From Burkholderia sp. WP9 (GTDB lineage: Bacteria; Pseudomonadota; Gammaproteobacteria; Burkholderiales; Burkholderiaceae), in contig NZ_FNTG01000001.1 in assembly GCF_900104795.1 (NCBI RefSeq), forward strand, positions 3,472,001-3,536,000: a stretch of 64,000 bases of DNA. The letters run 5' to 3'. Shown in pieces: positions 39,133 to 46,879 of this stretch. The stretch's first letter is position 1. Each line of letters begins with the position of its first letter. The notes beneath the pieces were generated by a model. It saw nothing but the letters and a program-made list of their open reading frames with translations, had not been told where the DNA came from and did not search any database. The position numbers and the translations under genes were made by a program.

Positions 39133-39496
39133 TTACCCTCCTGCGGCTGAATTGAATGCCTTCAACTCAGCCTCTAGCGAATCGTAATGTTTCTCGGTGC
39201 TGAATTTGCAGCGCGATATCCAATCGTGCAATTCAGATGCCTTTAGCATCGCAATACCAATTCCCACGATAATTGAAATCACAAATACGGGCCAAAATAA
39301 CGGAATTGACCCGGTAAGCGAGAAAAATGCGACATAAATACCAAGGGCACCGCTCGCACCATAGAGCCAACCTAATGCCATCTCTTTATTGCGAAAGGCT
39401 TCCGGCATGTTGTTATGCAGATCATTCCAGGCAAGTACGGCCCCTGCGATCGACCCAATGGCGCGACCACCATAGACGCCATACTTCCCAAAATCT
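39133..39496 (-). pseudogene. 3' remnant of a large T6SS effector with membrane helices
   Basis: The frame is open from just after a stop near 39497; about 120 codons remain, the last 91 starting at a Met (39408). Content: a glycine/alanine-rich stretch (GVYGGRAIGSIAGAVLAWND), two membrane segments (LGIYVAFFSLTGSIPLFWPV onward) and a charged C-terminus. It looks like the tail of a large polytopic toxin of the kind paired with DUF6708 proteins. The 5' part is lost at the border of the recombinase-ParB region, so a mobile-element event probably cut it. Confidence 0.5.
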
Positions 39497-39574
39497 CAGG
39501 TTATGGCTCCCGCTACAAAACTGTCGGGTGACACAATACCTGAAAAACGTCTGTCTGAATTTAAAGGGTTTTTT

Positions 39575-39620
39575 CACTAAAAGTGACATGCGTCATGACC
39601 ATCTGTGACACTGAAAGTGA
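39575..39620. promoter_or_regulatory. Tandem palindromic operator-like sites
   Basis: CACTAAAAGTGA and CACTGAAAGTGA, each a near-perfect dyad, repeat 34 bases apart in the same orientation, each flanked by A/T runs. Likely binding sites of a dimeric regulator or of the ParB-like proteins of the unit. Confidence 0.45.
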
Positions 39621-39782
39621 AAAAAGTCGACAGCTGTGCCGCAATAACTGAAAAATCTCGGCGCCCCCTGTCAAAGCCTTGTAAAGACTGGCTCTGCTGG
39701 CGCCCAAAACGCGCTGCGGACAGAAATAGTTGGACCTCCCGGATTTGTGTAGCAAATTCGTTAGACTGAGTCACCCACCCAA

Positions 39783-39835
39783 GAAACGCGCTGATTGAGC
39801 GCTCGCAGCCTTCGCCGATTGCACATCAGCGTTTC
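39783..39835. repeat. Inverted repeat before the small zinc protein gene
   Basis: GAAACGCGCTGAT (39783-39795) faces ATCAGCGTTTC (39825-39835), matching except for two extra bases in the left arm. Possible recombination or regulatory site. Confidence 0.4.
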
Positions 39836-39900
39836 ACAGGCGGGTTGGATGCCCGGCTGCCAACGTGCTCCAGATTGCTACCTTACGTATGGAGCGCGTG

Positions 39901-40365
39901 ATGAATAACGCTCGCCGGTGCGTTGCCTGTGGCAGCCTCTTCCATCCTTTGTCTCACATCCCGAATCAACGATTCTGTTCTGCCCTGGGCTGCCAGCGAG
40001 AGCGACGCCGACGCTGGCAACAGCAGCGACTTCGAAGTGATCCCGACTACCGCGACAATCAGGCGCGGGCGCAGGCCAAATGGCGCGCTCGTCGGCCGGA
40101 CTACTGGCGTCATTACCGCGCGACGCACCCGGCCTATCGGGAGCGCAATTGCGCGATGCAACGGGAGCGGAATGCGCGACGAAGTTCCAGTCCTGTTGCA
40201 AACATGGACGCGTCGCCGCCTTTACACCCGCTCGCATCAGGCTTCTACATACCGCGCCGTGCGGTCGAAACGGGCATTGCAAAGATGAACGCGTGCACCG
40301 TCCATATCGCCGTGCTGTCGGCACCAAACGGGCCACTTATACGTGATTGCAAAGAGATGACGTGA
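39901..40365 (+). CDS. Small Arg-rich zinc-ribbon protein of the mobile unit
   Basis: 154 aa from the ATG at 39901 with GGAG six bases upstream. The N-terminus has four cysteines (RRCVACGSLF, then RFCSALGC) forming a probable zinc ribbon, followed by a strongly basic, Arg/Trp/Tyr-rich region (RARRPDYWRHYRATHPAYRE). It is likely a nucleic-acid-binding protein. I do not recognise a named family. It precedes the recombinase by 167 bases on the same strand and probably belongs to the same element. Confidence 0.6.
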   Translation: MNNARRCVACGSLFHPLSHIPNQRFCSALGCQRERRRRWQQQRLRSDPDYRDNQARAQAKWRARRPDYWRHYRATHPAYRERNCAMQRERNARRSSSPVANMDASPPLHPLASGFYIPRRAVETGIAKMNACTVHIAVLSAPNGPLIRDCKEMT

Positions 40366-40532
40366 TCGACTTCCGCGCCACGCCTGCTACCTTTGCCTTG
40401 TATCCGCTCTGAATCAGACACCACCGCAGTTGCGACGCGGTTGCGTTTCGAAAGTGACGATCTGCGTGTCCGGCGCGATGCCGGGCACGCAAACGCAGGG
40501 GAGCGAGGATTCGAAGCAGCGGGAGCAGGACC

Positions 40533-42098
40533 GTGTCACTCGATCACATAGGCGATGCCGTCGTCGCGCAGGCCCCCTCGGTACGGGCGGCCGAATACGT
40601 TCGGATGTCGACCGAGCACCAGCAGTACTCGACCGAGAACCAACGCGACAGGATCCGGGAGTATGCCGTGCGGCGCCGTCTCGAGATCGTTCGCACCTAC
40701 GCTGACGAGGGTAAAAGCGGTCTGCGTATCGACGGGCGGCAGGCGCTTCAGCAACTGATCAAGGACGTTGAAAGTGGTCGAGCGGATTTTCAGGTAATCC
40801 TCGTCTATGACGTGAGTCGCTGGCGGCGATTCCAGGACGCGGATGAAAGTGCGTACTACGAGTATGTCTGCCGGCGCGTCGGCATCCAGGTTGCCTACTG
40901 CGCCGAACAGTTCGAAAACGACGGCTCGCCAGTATCCACCATCGTGAAAGGAGTGAAGCGGGCAATGGCCGGTGAATACAGCCGGGAATTGTCGGCCAAG
41001 GTGTTTGCCGGCCAGTGCCGGCTGATCGAGCTCGGCTTCCGGCAGGGCGGACCGGCTGGCTACGGTTTGCGCCGCGTCCTCATCGATCAGCACGGGATCA
41101 TGAAAGGAGAACTTCAGCGAGGCGAGCACAAGAGCCTGCAGACCGATCGGGTGATCCTTATGCCTGGGCCCGAGAGCGAAATCCGGATTATCAATCTCAT
41201 CTACAACTGGTTTATCGACGGGGCATTAAATGAATACGAGATTGCGGCCCGGTTAAATGGTATGCGTGTTCGTACAAATCTCGACCGGGAATGGACACGA
41301 GCGACTGTACGGGAGGTACTGACCAACGAGAAATACATCGGCAATAACGTCTACAACCGCGTGTCGTTCAAACTCAAGAAGATGCGCGTCGTCAATACAC
41401 CGGACATGTGGATCCGGCAGGAAAGTGCATTCCAGTCAATCGTACCAGGTGAGACGTTTTACACAGCACAGGGCATCATGCGGGCGCGCGCCCGGCGCTA
41501 TTCGAATGAGGAGCTCATCGAGCGTCTGCGCAACCTTTACCGCAACCGTGGTTTCCTGTCTGGCCTGGTTATCGACGAAACTGTTGGCATGCCATCAAGC
41601 TCCGTTTACATGTACAGATTCGGCAGCCTGATCCGCGCATACCAGACCGTGGGTTTCATGCCTGGTCGCGACTACCGCTATCTCGAAACTAATCGGTTCC
41701 TCCGTCAGCTTCACCCGGAAATCATTGCGCAGACGGAGAAGAAGATCGCCGATCTCGGTGGCACTGTGCAGCGCGATCCAGCCACAGATATGCTCACAGT
41801 CAACCATGAGTTCACTGCCTGCCTCGTTCTCGCGCGTTGCCAGACACACGAAAATGGGCGACATCGCTGGAAGGTCCGGTTTGACACGAGCCTGCTGCCG
41901 GACATTACCGTAGCCGTTAGGCTCGACCACGCGAATTCCGTTGCGCTCGATTATTACCTCCTGCCGCGCCGGGATTTCGGCCAGACGCGTATCAGCCTCG
42001 CCGACCAGAACAGGATTGAGTTCGAGAGCTACCGTTTTGACACGCTTGATTATCTCTATGGCATGGCTGAGCGGGCCCGTCTCCGGAGGGTGGCATGA
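40533..42098 (+). CDS. Large serine recombinase
   Basis: 521 aa. An N-terminal resolvase domain (EYVRMSTEHQQYSTENQRD, nucleophile Ser26; then YADEGKSGLRIDGRQAL and ILVYDVSRWRRF) is followed by the recombinase domain (residues ~200-310: WTRATVREVLTNEKYIGNNVY) and a ~200-residue C-terminal region with no zinc-ribbon cysteine pattern. The GTG start at 40533 has AGGA four bases upstream. Its stop overlaps the first ParB-like start (ATGA). Probably integrates or excises the unit. A 285-bp fragment of a second copy lies at 46033-46317. Confidence 0.93.
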   Translation: MSLDHIGDAVVAQAPSVRAAEYVRMSTEHQQYSTENQRDRIREYAVRRRLEIVRTYADEGKSGLRIDGRQALQQLIKDVESGRADFQVILVYDVSRWRRFQDADESAYYEYVCRRVGIQVAYCAEQFENDGSPVSTIVKGVKRAMAGEYSRELSAKVFAGQCRLIELGFRQGGPAGYGLRRVLIDQHGIMKGELQRGEHKSLQTDRVILMPGPESEIRIINLIYNWFIDGALNEYEIAARLNGMRVRTNLDREWTRATVREVLTNEKYIGNNVYNRVSFKLKKMRVVNTPDMWIRQESAFQSIVPGETFYTAQGIMRARARRYSNEELIERLRNLYRNRGFLSGLVIDETVGMPSSSVYMYRFGSLIRAYQTVGFMPGRDYRYLETNRFLRQLHPEIIAQTEKKIADLGGTVQRDPATDMLTVNHEFTACLVLARCQTHENGRHRWKVRFDTSLLPDITVAVRLDHANSVALDYYLLPRRDFGQTRISLADQNRIEFESYRFDTLDYLYGMAERARLRRVA

Positions 42099-42997
42099 AC
42101 CAGCAGCAACAGGCGGGTGAGGTGCGGATGATTCCGATCGACCAGATCGAGGTCATCAATCCTCGTGAGCGTAACAACCGCGTCGTCAATGAAATCGTCG
42201 GCAACATCAGGGCGATCGGCCTGAAAAAACCGATCAAGGTCACGCCGCGTGCAACAGCAGATGGCGTCGAGAAGTATCTGCTTGTGTGCGGCGAAGGTCG
42301 CCTGAAGGCTTTCCGTTCACTCGGCGAGACGACCATTCCGGCGATGGTCGTGAATGTCAGCGACGAAGACGCATTCATCATGAGTCTCGCGGAGAACATT
42401 GCGCGTCGTCAGTGCAGGCCGCTCGAACTCCTCGCCGGTATCCGGCAATTGCAGGAGCAGGGATACGCTTCGAAGGTGATCGCGGAAAAAACGGGGCTCA
42501 AGCAATCATATATCCAAGGTATCCTGATGCTACTGCATCGTGGCGAGGAACGACTGGTCATAGCAGTGGAAAAAGGACGAATTCCGCTTAACGCCGCACT
42601 GTCTATTGTCGGCGCCGGTGACGACGACACGGCAATACAGGCTGCTCTGCAGGAAGCTTACGAGTCAGGCAAGTTACGTGGCAAGCAATTGATAGACGCC
42701 CGACGGATTATCGAACGACGGAAAACGCTTGGGCGCTCCGCCGCACACAACATGTCGGGCAAGCTCACGGATGTAACGACATCGAGCCTGGTGCGGACCT
42801 ACCAGCATGAAGTCGAACGCCAGAAGTCGATGGTGCGTAAGGCCGAATTTGCGCAGCAGCGGCTCATGTTCGTCGTGGGTGCACTCCGACAAATGTTCGC
42901 CGATGAAAACTTCGTCAATCTGCTACGTGCAGAGGGACTGGCAACGTTGCCGAAATATCTTGCCGAGCGTGTCTGGTCGGGCGGGAGCGTCGCATGA
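42095..42997 (+). CDS. ParB/RepB-like partition protein A of the recombinase unit
   Basis: 300 aa. The ParB N-terminal nuclease/CTPase-like fold is visible: IPIDQIEVINPRERN, then CGEGRLKAFRSLG (the GExR-type phosphate box with G for R), then MSLAENIARRQCRPLELLAGI. A helix-turn-helix follows (YASKVIAEKTGLKQSYIQGI). The C-terminal third is a RepB-like helical region. It overlaps the recombinase stop and the next start by four bases each, so the three proteins are translated as a set. No ParA partner exists here. Confidence 0.85.
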   Translation: MNQQQQAGEVRMIPIDQIEVINPRERNNRVVNEIVGNIRAIGLKKPIKVTPRATADGVEKYLLVCGEGRLKAFRSLGETTIPAMVVNVSDEDAFIMSLAENIARRQCRPLELLAGIRQLQEQGYASKVIAEKTGLKQSYIQGILMLLHRGEERLVIAVEKGRIPLNAALSIVGAGDDDTAIQAALQEAYESGKLRGKQLIDARRIIERRKTLGRSAAHNMSGKLTDVTTSSLVRTYQHEVERQKSMVRKAEFAQQRLMFVVGALRQMFADENFVNLLRAEGLATLPKYLAERVWSGGSVA

Positions 42998-43896
42998 CAG
43001 GCGTGACGCTCGGTTTCATTCCTGAGCCGCTATCCGTTCCATTAGTGTGCATCCTGCCGTCGCGCAAAACGCCGGCGACAATCATCGATTCCCGCAAGTT
43101 CAAGCAGATCAAGGCCTCGATCGAGGAGATCGGCCTGATCGAGCCGTTGTCCGTCACGGCAGCGCATCAGAGTACGGGTCAACATGTGCTGCTTGATGGT
43201 CACCTGCGCCTCATTGCGATGCAGAAGCTCGAATTTGTCGAGGTATCGTGCCTGGTTGCAACCGATGACGAAAGCTACACGTACAACAATCGCGTCAATC
43301 GGCTGTCCACCATCCAGGAGCATTATATGATCCGGCGCGTCGTCGAACGGGGTGTGTCGCCGGAGAGGCTGGCAAAGGCCCTCGCCATGGACGTGTCCAT
43401 GATCCTGAAGAAGCTTTCGCTGCTGGACGGCATATGTCCTGAAGCTGCCGAACTTTTGGGAGATCGCCAGTTCTCAGTAGACCTCGCTCGCGCAATTCGA
43501 AAAATGAAGCCGACGCGGCAGGTCGAATGCGTCGAGCTGATGATAGCGGCGAACAACGTGACCGTGCCTTATGCCGAAGCGCTGCTTGTCGCAACACCCG
43601 CAGCACGCCTGGTTGATGGAAAGAAGCCGCCAAAGCTGACCGGCGTCACCCCTGAACAGATGGCGAAGATGGAGCGGGAGATGAGCAATCTGCAAGGGCA
43701 ATACAAACTTGTCGAGCAGACCTACGGACAGGATGTGCTGAACCTGGTGCTCGCAAAGGGATATCTCGCCAGGCTTGTGGAGAACCAACTGGTAGCTCAA
43801 TACCTGCGGCAACGCCAACCAGACCTACTGGCTCAGTTCGAAACGATTGTCGAGACGGTGTCGCTTGAGCAGCAGCAATTCAGCGTTCTCACCTAG
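42994..43896 (+). CDS. ParB/RepB-like partition protein B of the recombinase unit
   Basis: 300 aa. It shows the same general plan as its neighbour: an N-terminal ParB-like segment (KQIKASIEEIGLIEPLSV, then VLLDGHLRLIAMQKL, where LDGH replaces GExR), an ENI-equivalent stretch (NNRVNRLSTIQEHYMIRRVV), a helix-turn-helix, and a RepB C-terminal-like region ending in a predicted coil (EREMSNLQGQYKLVEQTYGQ). The divergent phosphate box suggests altered CTP chemistry. It starts inside the upstream stop (ATGA). Possibly forms a heterodimer with protein A. Confidence 0.82.
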   Translation: MTGVTLGFIPEPLSVPLVCILPSRKTPATIIDSRKFKQIKASIEEIGLIEPLSVTAAHQSTGQHVLLDGHLRLIAMQKLEFVEVSCLVATDDESYTYNNRVNRLSTIQEHYMIRRVVERGVSPERLAKALAMDVSMILKKLSLLDGICPEAAELLGDRQFSVDLARAIRKMKPTRQVECVELMIAANNVTVPYAEALLVATPAARLVDGKKPPKLTGVTPEQMAKMEREMSNLQGQYKLVEQTYGQDVLNLVLAKGYLARLVENQLVAQYLRQRQPDLLAQFETIVETVSLEQQQFSVLT

Positions 43897-43920
43897 CCGG
43901 ATGAGCGCGCGCGAGCCGGA

Positions 43921-44124
43921 TCAAGGCAATCCATACTGCACAGCCTTCTTTTCATCCTTGAACGCACTGACCGCTTGCGCACCCAACCGGATCGGCGCAA
44001 AACACGCTGCTTCTACATAGGCCGTGTCGAAGTAAAACTGCAGACTCCCGTCTGTCCGTACGGCCAACGTAAACGGCTTCGACCTTGAGGAAGCATCACT
44101 CGCGGCAGTTGGTCTTGTCATCAA
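43921..44124 (-). pseudogene. 3' fragment of an unidentified gene
   Basis: A ~67-codon frame whose last ~55 residues (KPFTLAVRTDGSLQFYFDTA onward) look like real protein. Upstream of about 44090 the opposite strand becomes the coding-like one, so this is probably a gene end cut at a junction. No family recognised. Confidence 0.35.
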
Positions 44125-44572
44125 GGCTATCTTTACGGCGACCTTTAGTTACCAAGTCGTCAGACTGGTCGAAGATCAGCGGGCGACTGATGCGCAGGAA
44201 CTAACGAAGGCGCATATTCGGATCGTCAAGCTCGAAGAACGAGTTGATGTGAGACGCCACTTCGAGATGAAGTGGGCACACATCGTTCGCGGTGCGACCC
44301 ATCCGCGTCGCGAGAAAGGGACTCTGGCGTACCGGTACATCGAATCGCTGATCGACGATTTTGAGGAGGAGTGCCACGAAGAGGACGATCCGACGCTACT
44401 GTACATCGCGAGAAACATGACGCTGTATCAAGGGATTTGGGGTAGTCCGGCCGGCCTGCAGGAGATTGATCACTACTCGGCGCAGGAATGCGCGAAACGG
44501 ACAAAGCCACCGCGGCGACAGCGTCGGCAAGTGCCTTTGAAAATCGAGGCTGGGTCGGCGGCGTCGGCGTAG
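44036..44572 (+). pseudogene. 5'-truncated gene fragment, unknown function
   Basis: The frame is open from a stop at 44033-44035 to 44572. From about 44081 the product is clearly protein-like: a hydrophobic helix (ASLAAVGLVIKAIFTATFSY), a charged helical stretch (LTKAHIRIVKLEERVDVRRH) and an acidic core (YRYIESLIDDFEEECHEEDD). The only in-frame start is the GTG at 44249, after the helix, so the true 5' end seems lost at the 44085 junction. A short protein from the GTG is possible. Confidence 0.4.
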
Positions 44573-44932
44573 GTGCCGTGTGACCGGCGGCGCAATGCGT
44601 GTGATTCGCAGAATCTAGCGAAAATACGACCAGGCATCACCGAAAACGGCTTACCAAGCACCAGTTAGCCTAAGAATTAGATTCGGTTCTGCGTGAATCG
44701 CCGCCAGCGATCATCTATCGATTGACCTGGTCCCGCAACGCGTACGCTGTTCATGATCGAGGTGCTGCGATTACGCCAACGAGGCCACACTGAAGATACT
44801 TGTCGGTTCGCTAAGGACGGTCCATTGGTTTGTCCGCGTGCTCTATCGCGCAAGGAGACAGTAGCGGACAGGACAATCTCGCGGAGAATCAATAAGCCAC
44901 GCCACAGGTTCCGATTTCTATGGCGGATCACA
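44573..44932. other. Gap with no recognised feature
   Basis: 360 bp. No coding frame with real character, RNA gene, terminator or repeat was recognised on either strand. Confidence 0.5.
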
Positions 44933-45985
44933 TCACGGCTCGATCGCCAGTTGATCGGTTTTGATCCATCGAAGCAGATGTTTGCCCGAACGATTGACGT
45001 AGTCCACATAGGCCCAACCGGCCGGCGACTGCTTCAATATCGTCACTGCATCGTTCCGCACCAGATAGGCTTGGCTCGCGTGGGCGTCATCGGGCGCCGT
45101 GTAAAGCGACGCCTTTGGCGCCGATACGATCGCACGATGCCCGCTTTCCACAGCCGTCGGCGCTGGCGTATCGGCGGTACCTCCGTCCTCGTTTGCCAGC
45201 GCGGCCTCGATCAGGCCTGCATCGCTCTGCGCACCAGCCGCACGAAAACTGGCTGCTATCTTCCGATAGATCTCACGATTGGCTGACGACGGCGGATCGC
45301 AACGCAAGAGATTGTCGGCACCGGAATCGCCGTCGATGAGTGCGCGTGGCGGATGTCCAGCACTGATAAAATGCAACAACCGGCTTGCCGACGGACGGTC
45401 GCTCTTGAGCATCAACTTCGTCTGATCGTCAGTCCCCCATCGCGCGCGCTGCCCGACCTGCCAGCCCGCTCCACATATCTTACCGGTTTGATCGGCGGTG
45501 ATGCATCCCGTGCGAATCTCAATAGCGGAACAGTACTCCCGGCTCGAGTCGGACTCCGCCTGCCCCGGCCCCGACGATACCGACCCTGACTCAATTCGCC
45601 CGATAACAACGTAGTCACCGGATGGCGAGATATTGCTGTCGCTCGGTGGTTCCATTTGTGTTCCGCCCGTTTCCCGCTCGCCAGCACGTGGCAGTAAGCT
45701 GAACGTCGCTCCGGTCGGGAAATGGAATACAGCCTGTTTCCATGCACGCTGGGGCAATGGCGCTTGAGGGTTCGCGGCGTTGCCATAAAGAATCGCCGTC
45801 CCCCCCGGCAAAGTGAACCGGAACGTGGAGGACGGCGCGGCGGCAAGTGCCGGGGCAACAGCACCGCTGGTCAGTAAAAATGCCATCGCGATCACTGTGC
45901 AGATACCAACAGCTTGCGTGCGAGGCGAGCCGATCCGAACCGACGAAACACTTGCCTTTGTAAATTTAAAGGTCGCGTTTTTCAA
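44933..45985 (-). CDS. Secreted protein with C-terminal SH3-like domain
   Basis: About 350 aa if translation starts at the TTG at 45985, which gives a Lys-containing start, a hydrophobic segment (AVGICTVIAMAFLLTSGAVA) and a cleavage site after ALA. An ATG at 45886 lies inside that segment. The mature protein has a beta-rich middle (FTLPGGTAILYGN, ISPSGDYVVIGRI) and a C-terminal SH3-like repeat (ASLYTAPDDAHASQAYLVRN, then WAYVDYVN). It is downstream of the GH19 effector remnant and its partner, separated by the recombinase fragment. Possibly a second immunity-like protein; function unknown. Confidence 0.6.
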   Translation of the reverse strand: MKNATFKFTKASVSSVRIGSPRTQAVGICTVIAMAFLLTSGAVAPALAAAPSSTFRFTLPGGTAILYGNAANPQAPLPQRAWKQAVFHFPTGATFSLLPRAGERETGGTQMEPPSDSNISPSGDYVVIGRIESGSVSSGPGQAESDSSREYCSAIEIRTGCITADQTGKICGAGWQVGQRARWGTDDQTKLMLKSDRPSASRLLHFISAGHPPRALIDGDSGADNLLRCDPPSSANREIYRKIAASFRAAGAQSDAGLIEAALANEDGGTADTPAPTAVESGHRAIVSAPKASLYTAPDDAHASQAYLVRNDAVTILKQSPAGWAYVDYVNRSGKHLLRWIKTDQLAIEP

Positions 45986-46032
45986 GATGGCATTCCCAGG
46001 ATGTGAGCCAGATGAGAGTATCGCTGCGGTGC

Positions 46033-46317
46033 GATCCGCGCATACCAGACCGTGGGTTTCACGCCTGGTCGCGACTACCGCTATCTCGAAACCAACCGGT
46101 TCCTCCGTCAGCTTCACCCGGAAATCATTACGCAGACGGAGAAGAAGATCGCCGATCTCGGCGGCACGGTGCAGCGCGATCCAGCCACAGATATGCTCAC
46201 CGTCAACCATGAGTTCACTACCTGCCTCGTTCTCGCGCGTTGCCAGACACACTAGAATGGGCGGCATCGCTGGAAGGTCCGGTTTGACACGAGCCTGCTG
46301 CCGGACATCACCGTAGC
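46033..46317 (+). pseudogene. Fragment of a second serine-recombinase gene
   Basis: 285 bases align without gaps to 41630-41914 of the intact recombinase gene with only scattered substitutions, mostly silent. One change creates an in-frame TAG in the CQTHEN stretch. Both ends stop abruptly inside the gene, so this is a debris copy, not a gene. Confidence 0.85.
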
Positions 46318-46375
46318 AGCTATCGTCATCGAGCGGCACCCTATGAATTGCCGCAATTGCGCCTATGAACATCAT

Positions 46376-46879
46376 TCAGTGCATGTCGACCTTCGTCACA
46401 GGCGCCTCGTTGACTCCGTCGAAAATCTTGTTCGAAAAGCTCTTGTATCTTGAAGCTTTGCATTCCTTATCGAAAATAATTCTCCCATTTTTCAATACAT
46501 AGAGTTCACCCGGCGAGACCGAGGACACGACATACGTGTACGGTTCCTTCGAGAACTTCAAATGGAGGCCACGAATACTTCCTTCGGAGACGTCGGTGAT
46601 CTTGACCGTCCTGGCAGGCGGAACATTCTCAGGCGGAAATACGAAAGCATTGTTCTTGCTGCCGTATCGGTATTGCACGAAGCCACGATTAGGGTTTGTG
46701 TTGTCCTTTGCGCAGACGGAAACGGTCTTCCCGTTTTCAAGCGGACAACTGAAATAGACCGCCTCGTCTTCGTTGCAGAGCGTCTGTTCCTCCTGCGACG
46801 ACTCAGTCTGCGCACTCACCACGTCATATTTAACGAGCGACAACAGAACGACCATGAAAATTCCTGCCGTACGTATCAC
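46376..46879 (-). CDS. Secreted protein coupled to GH19 effector, probable immunity protein
   Basis: 167 aa with a GTG start at 46879 that overlaps the effector stop (GTGA). A signal peptide is clear (IFMVVLLSLVKYDVVSAQ), so the protein is periplasmic. The mature part holds paired cysteines (TLCNEDEAVYFSCPLENG, KTVSVCAKDN) and beta-rich segments. A periplasmic protein coupled to a cell-wall-degrading T6SS effector is the classical immunity arrangement. Family not recognised; role is inference from coupling and location. Confidence 0.65.
   Translation of the reverse strand: MIRTAGIFMVVLLSLVKYDVVSAQTESSQEEQTLCNEDEAVYFSCPLENGKTVSVCAKDNTNPNRGFVQYRYGSKNNAFVFPPENVPPARTVKITDVSEGSIRGLHLKFSKEPYTYVVSSVSPGELYVLKNGRIIFDKECKASRYKSFSNKIFDGVNEAPVTKVDMH

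Larger units (their letters stand above)
39497..39900. other. Left border and regulatory region of the recombinase-ParB unit
   Basis: 404 bp without a gene. It begins where the effector remnant stops being open and is more AT-rich than its surroundings. It holds two near-identical palindromic sites (39575-39586 and 39609-39620) and a cruciform (39783-39835). Confidence 0.55.
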
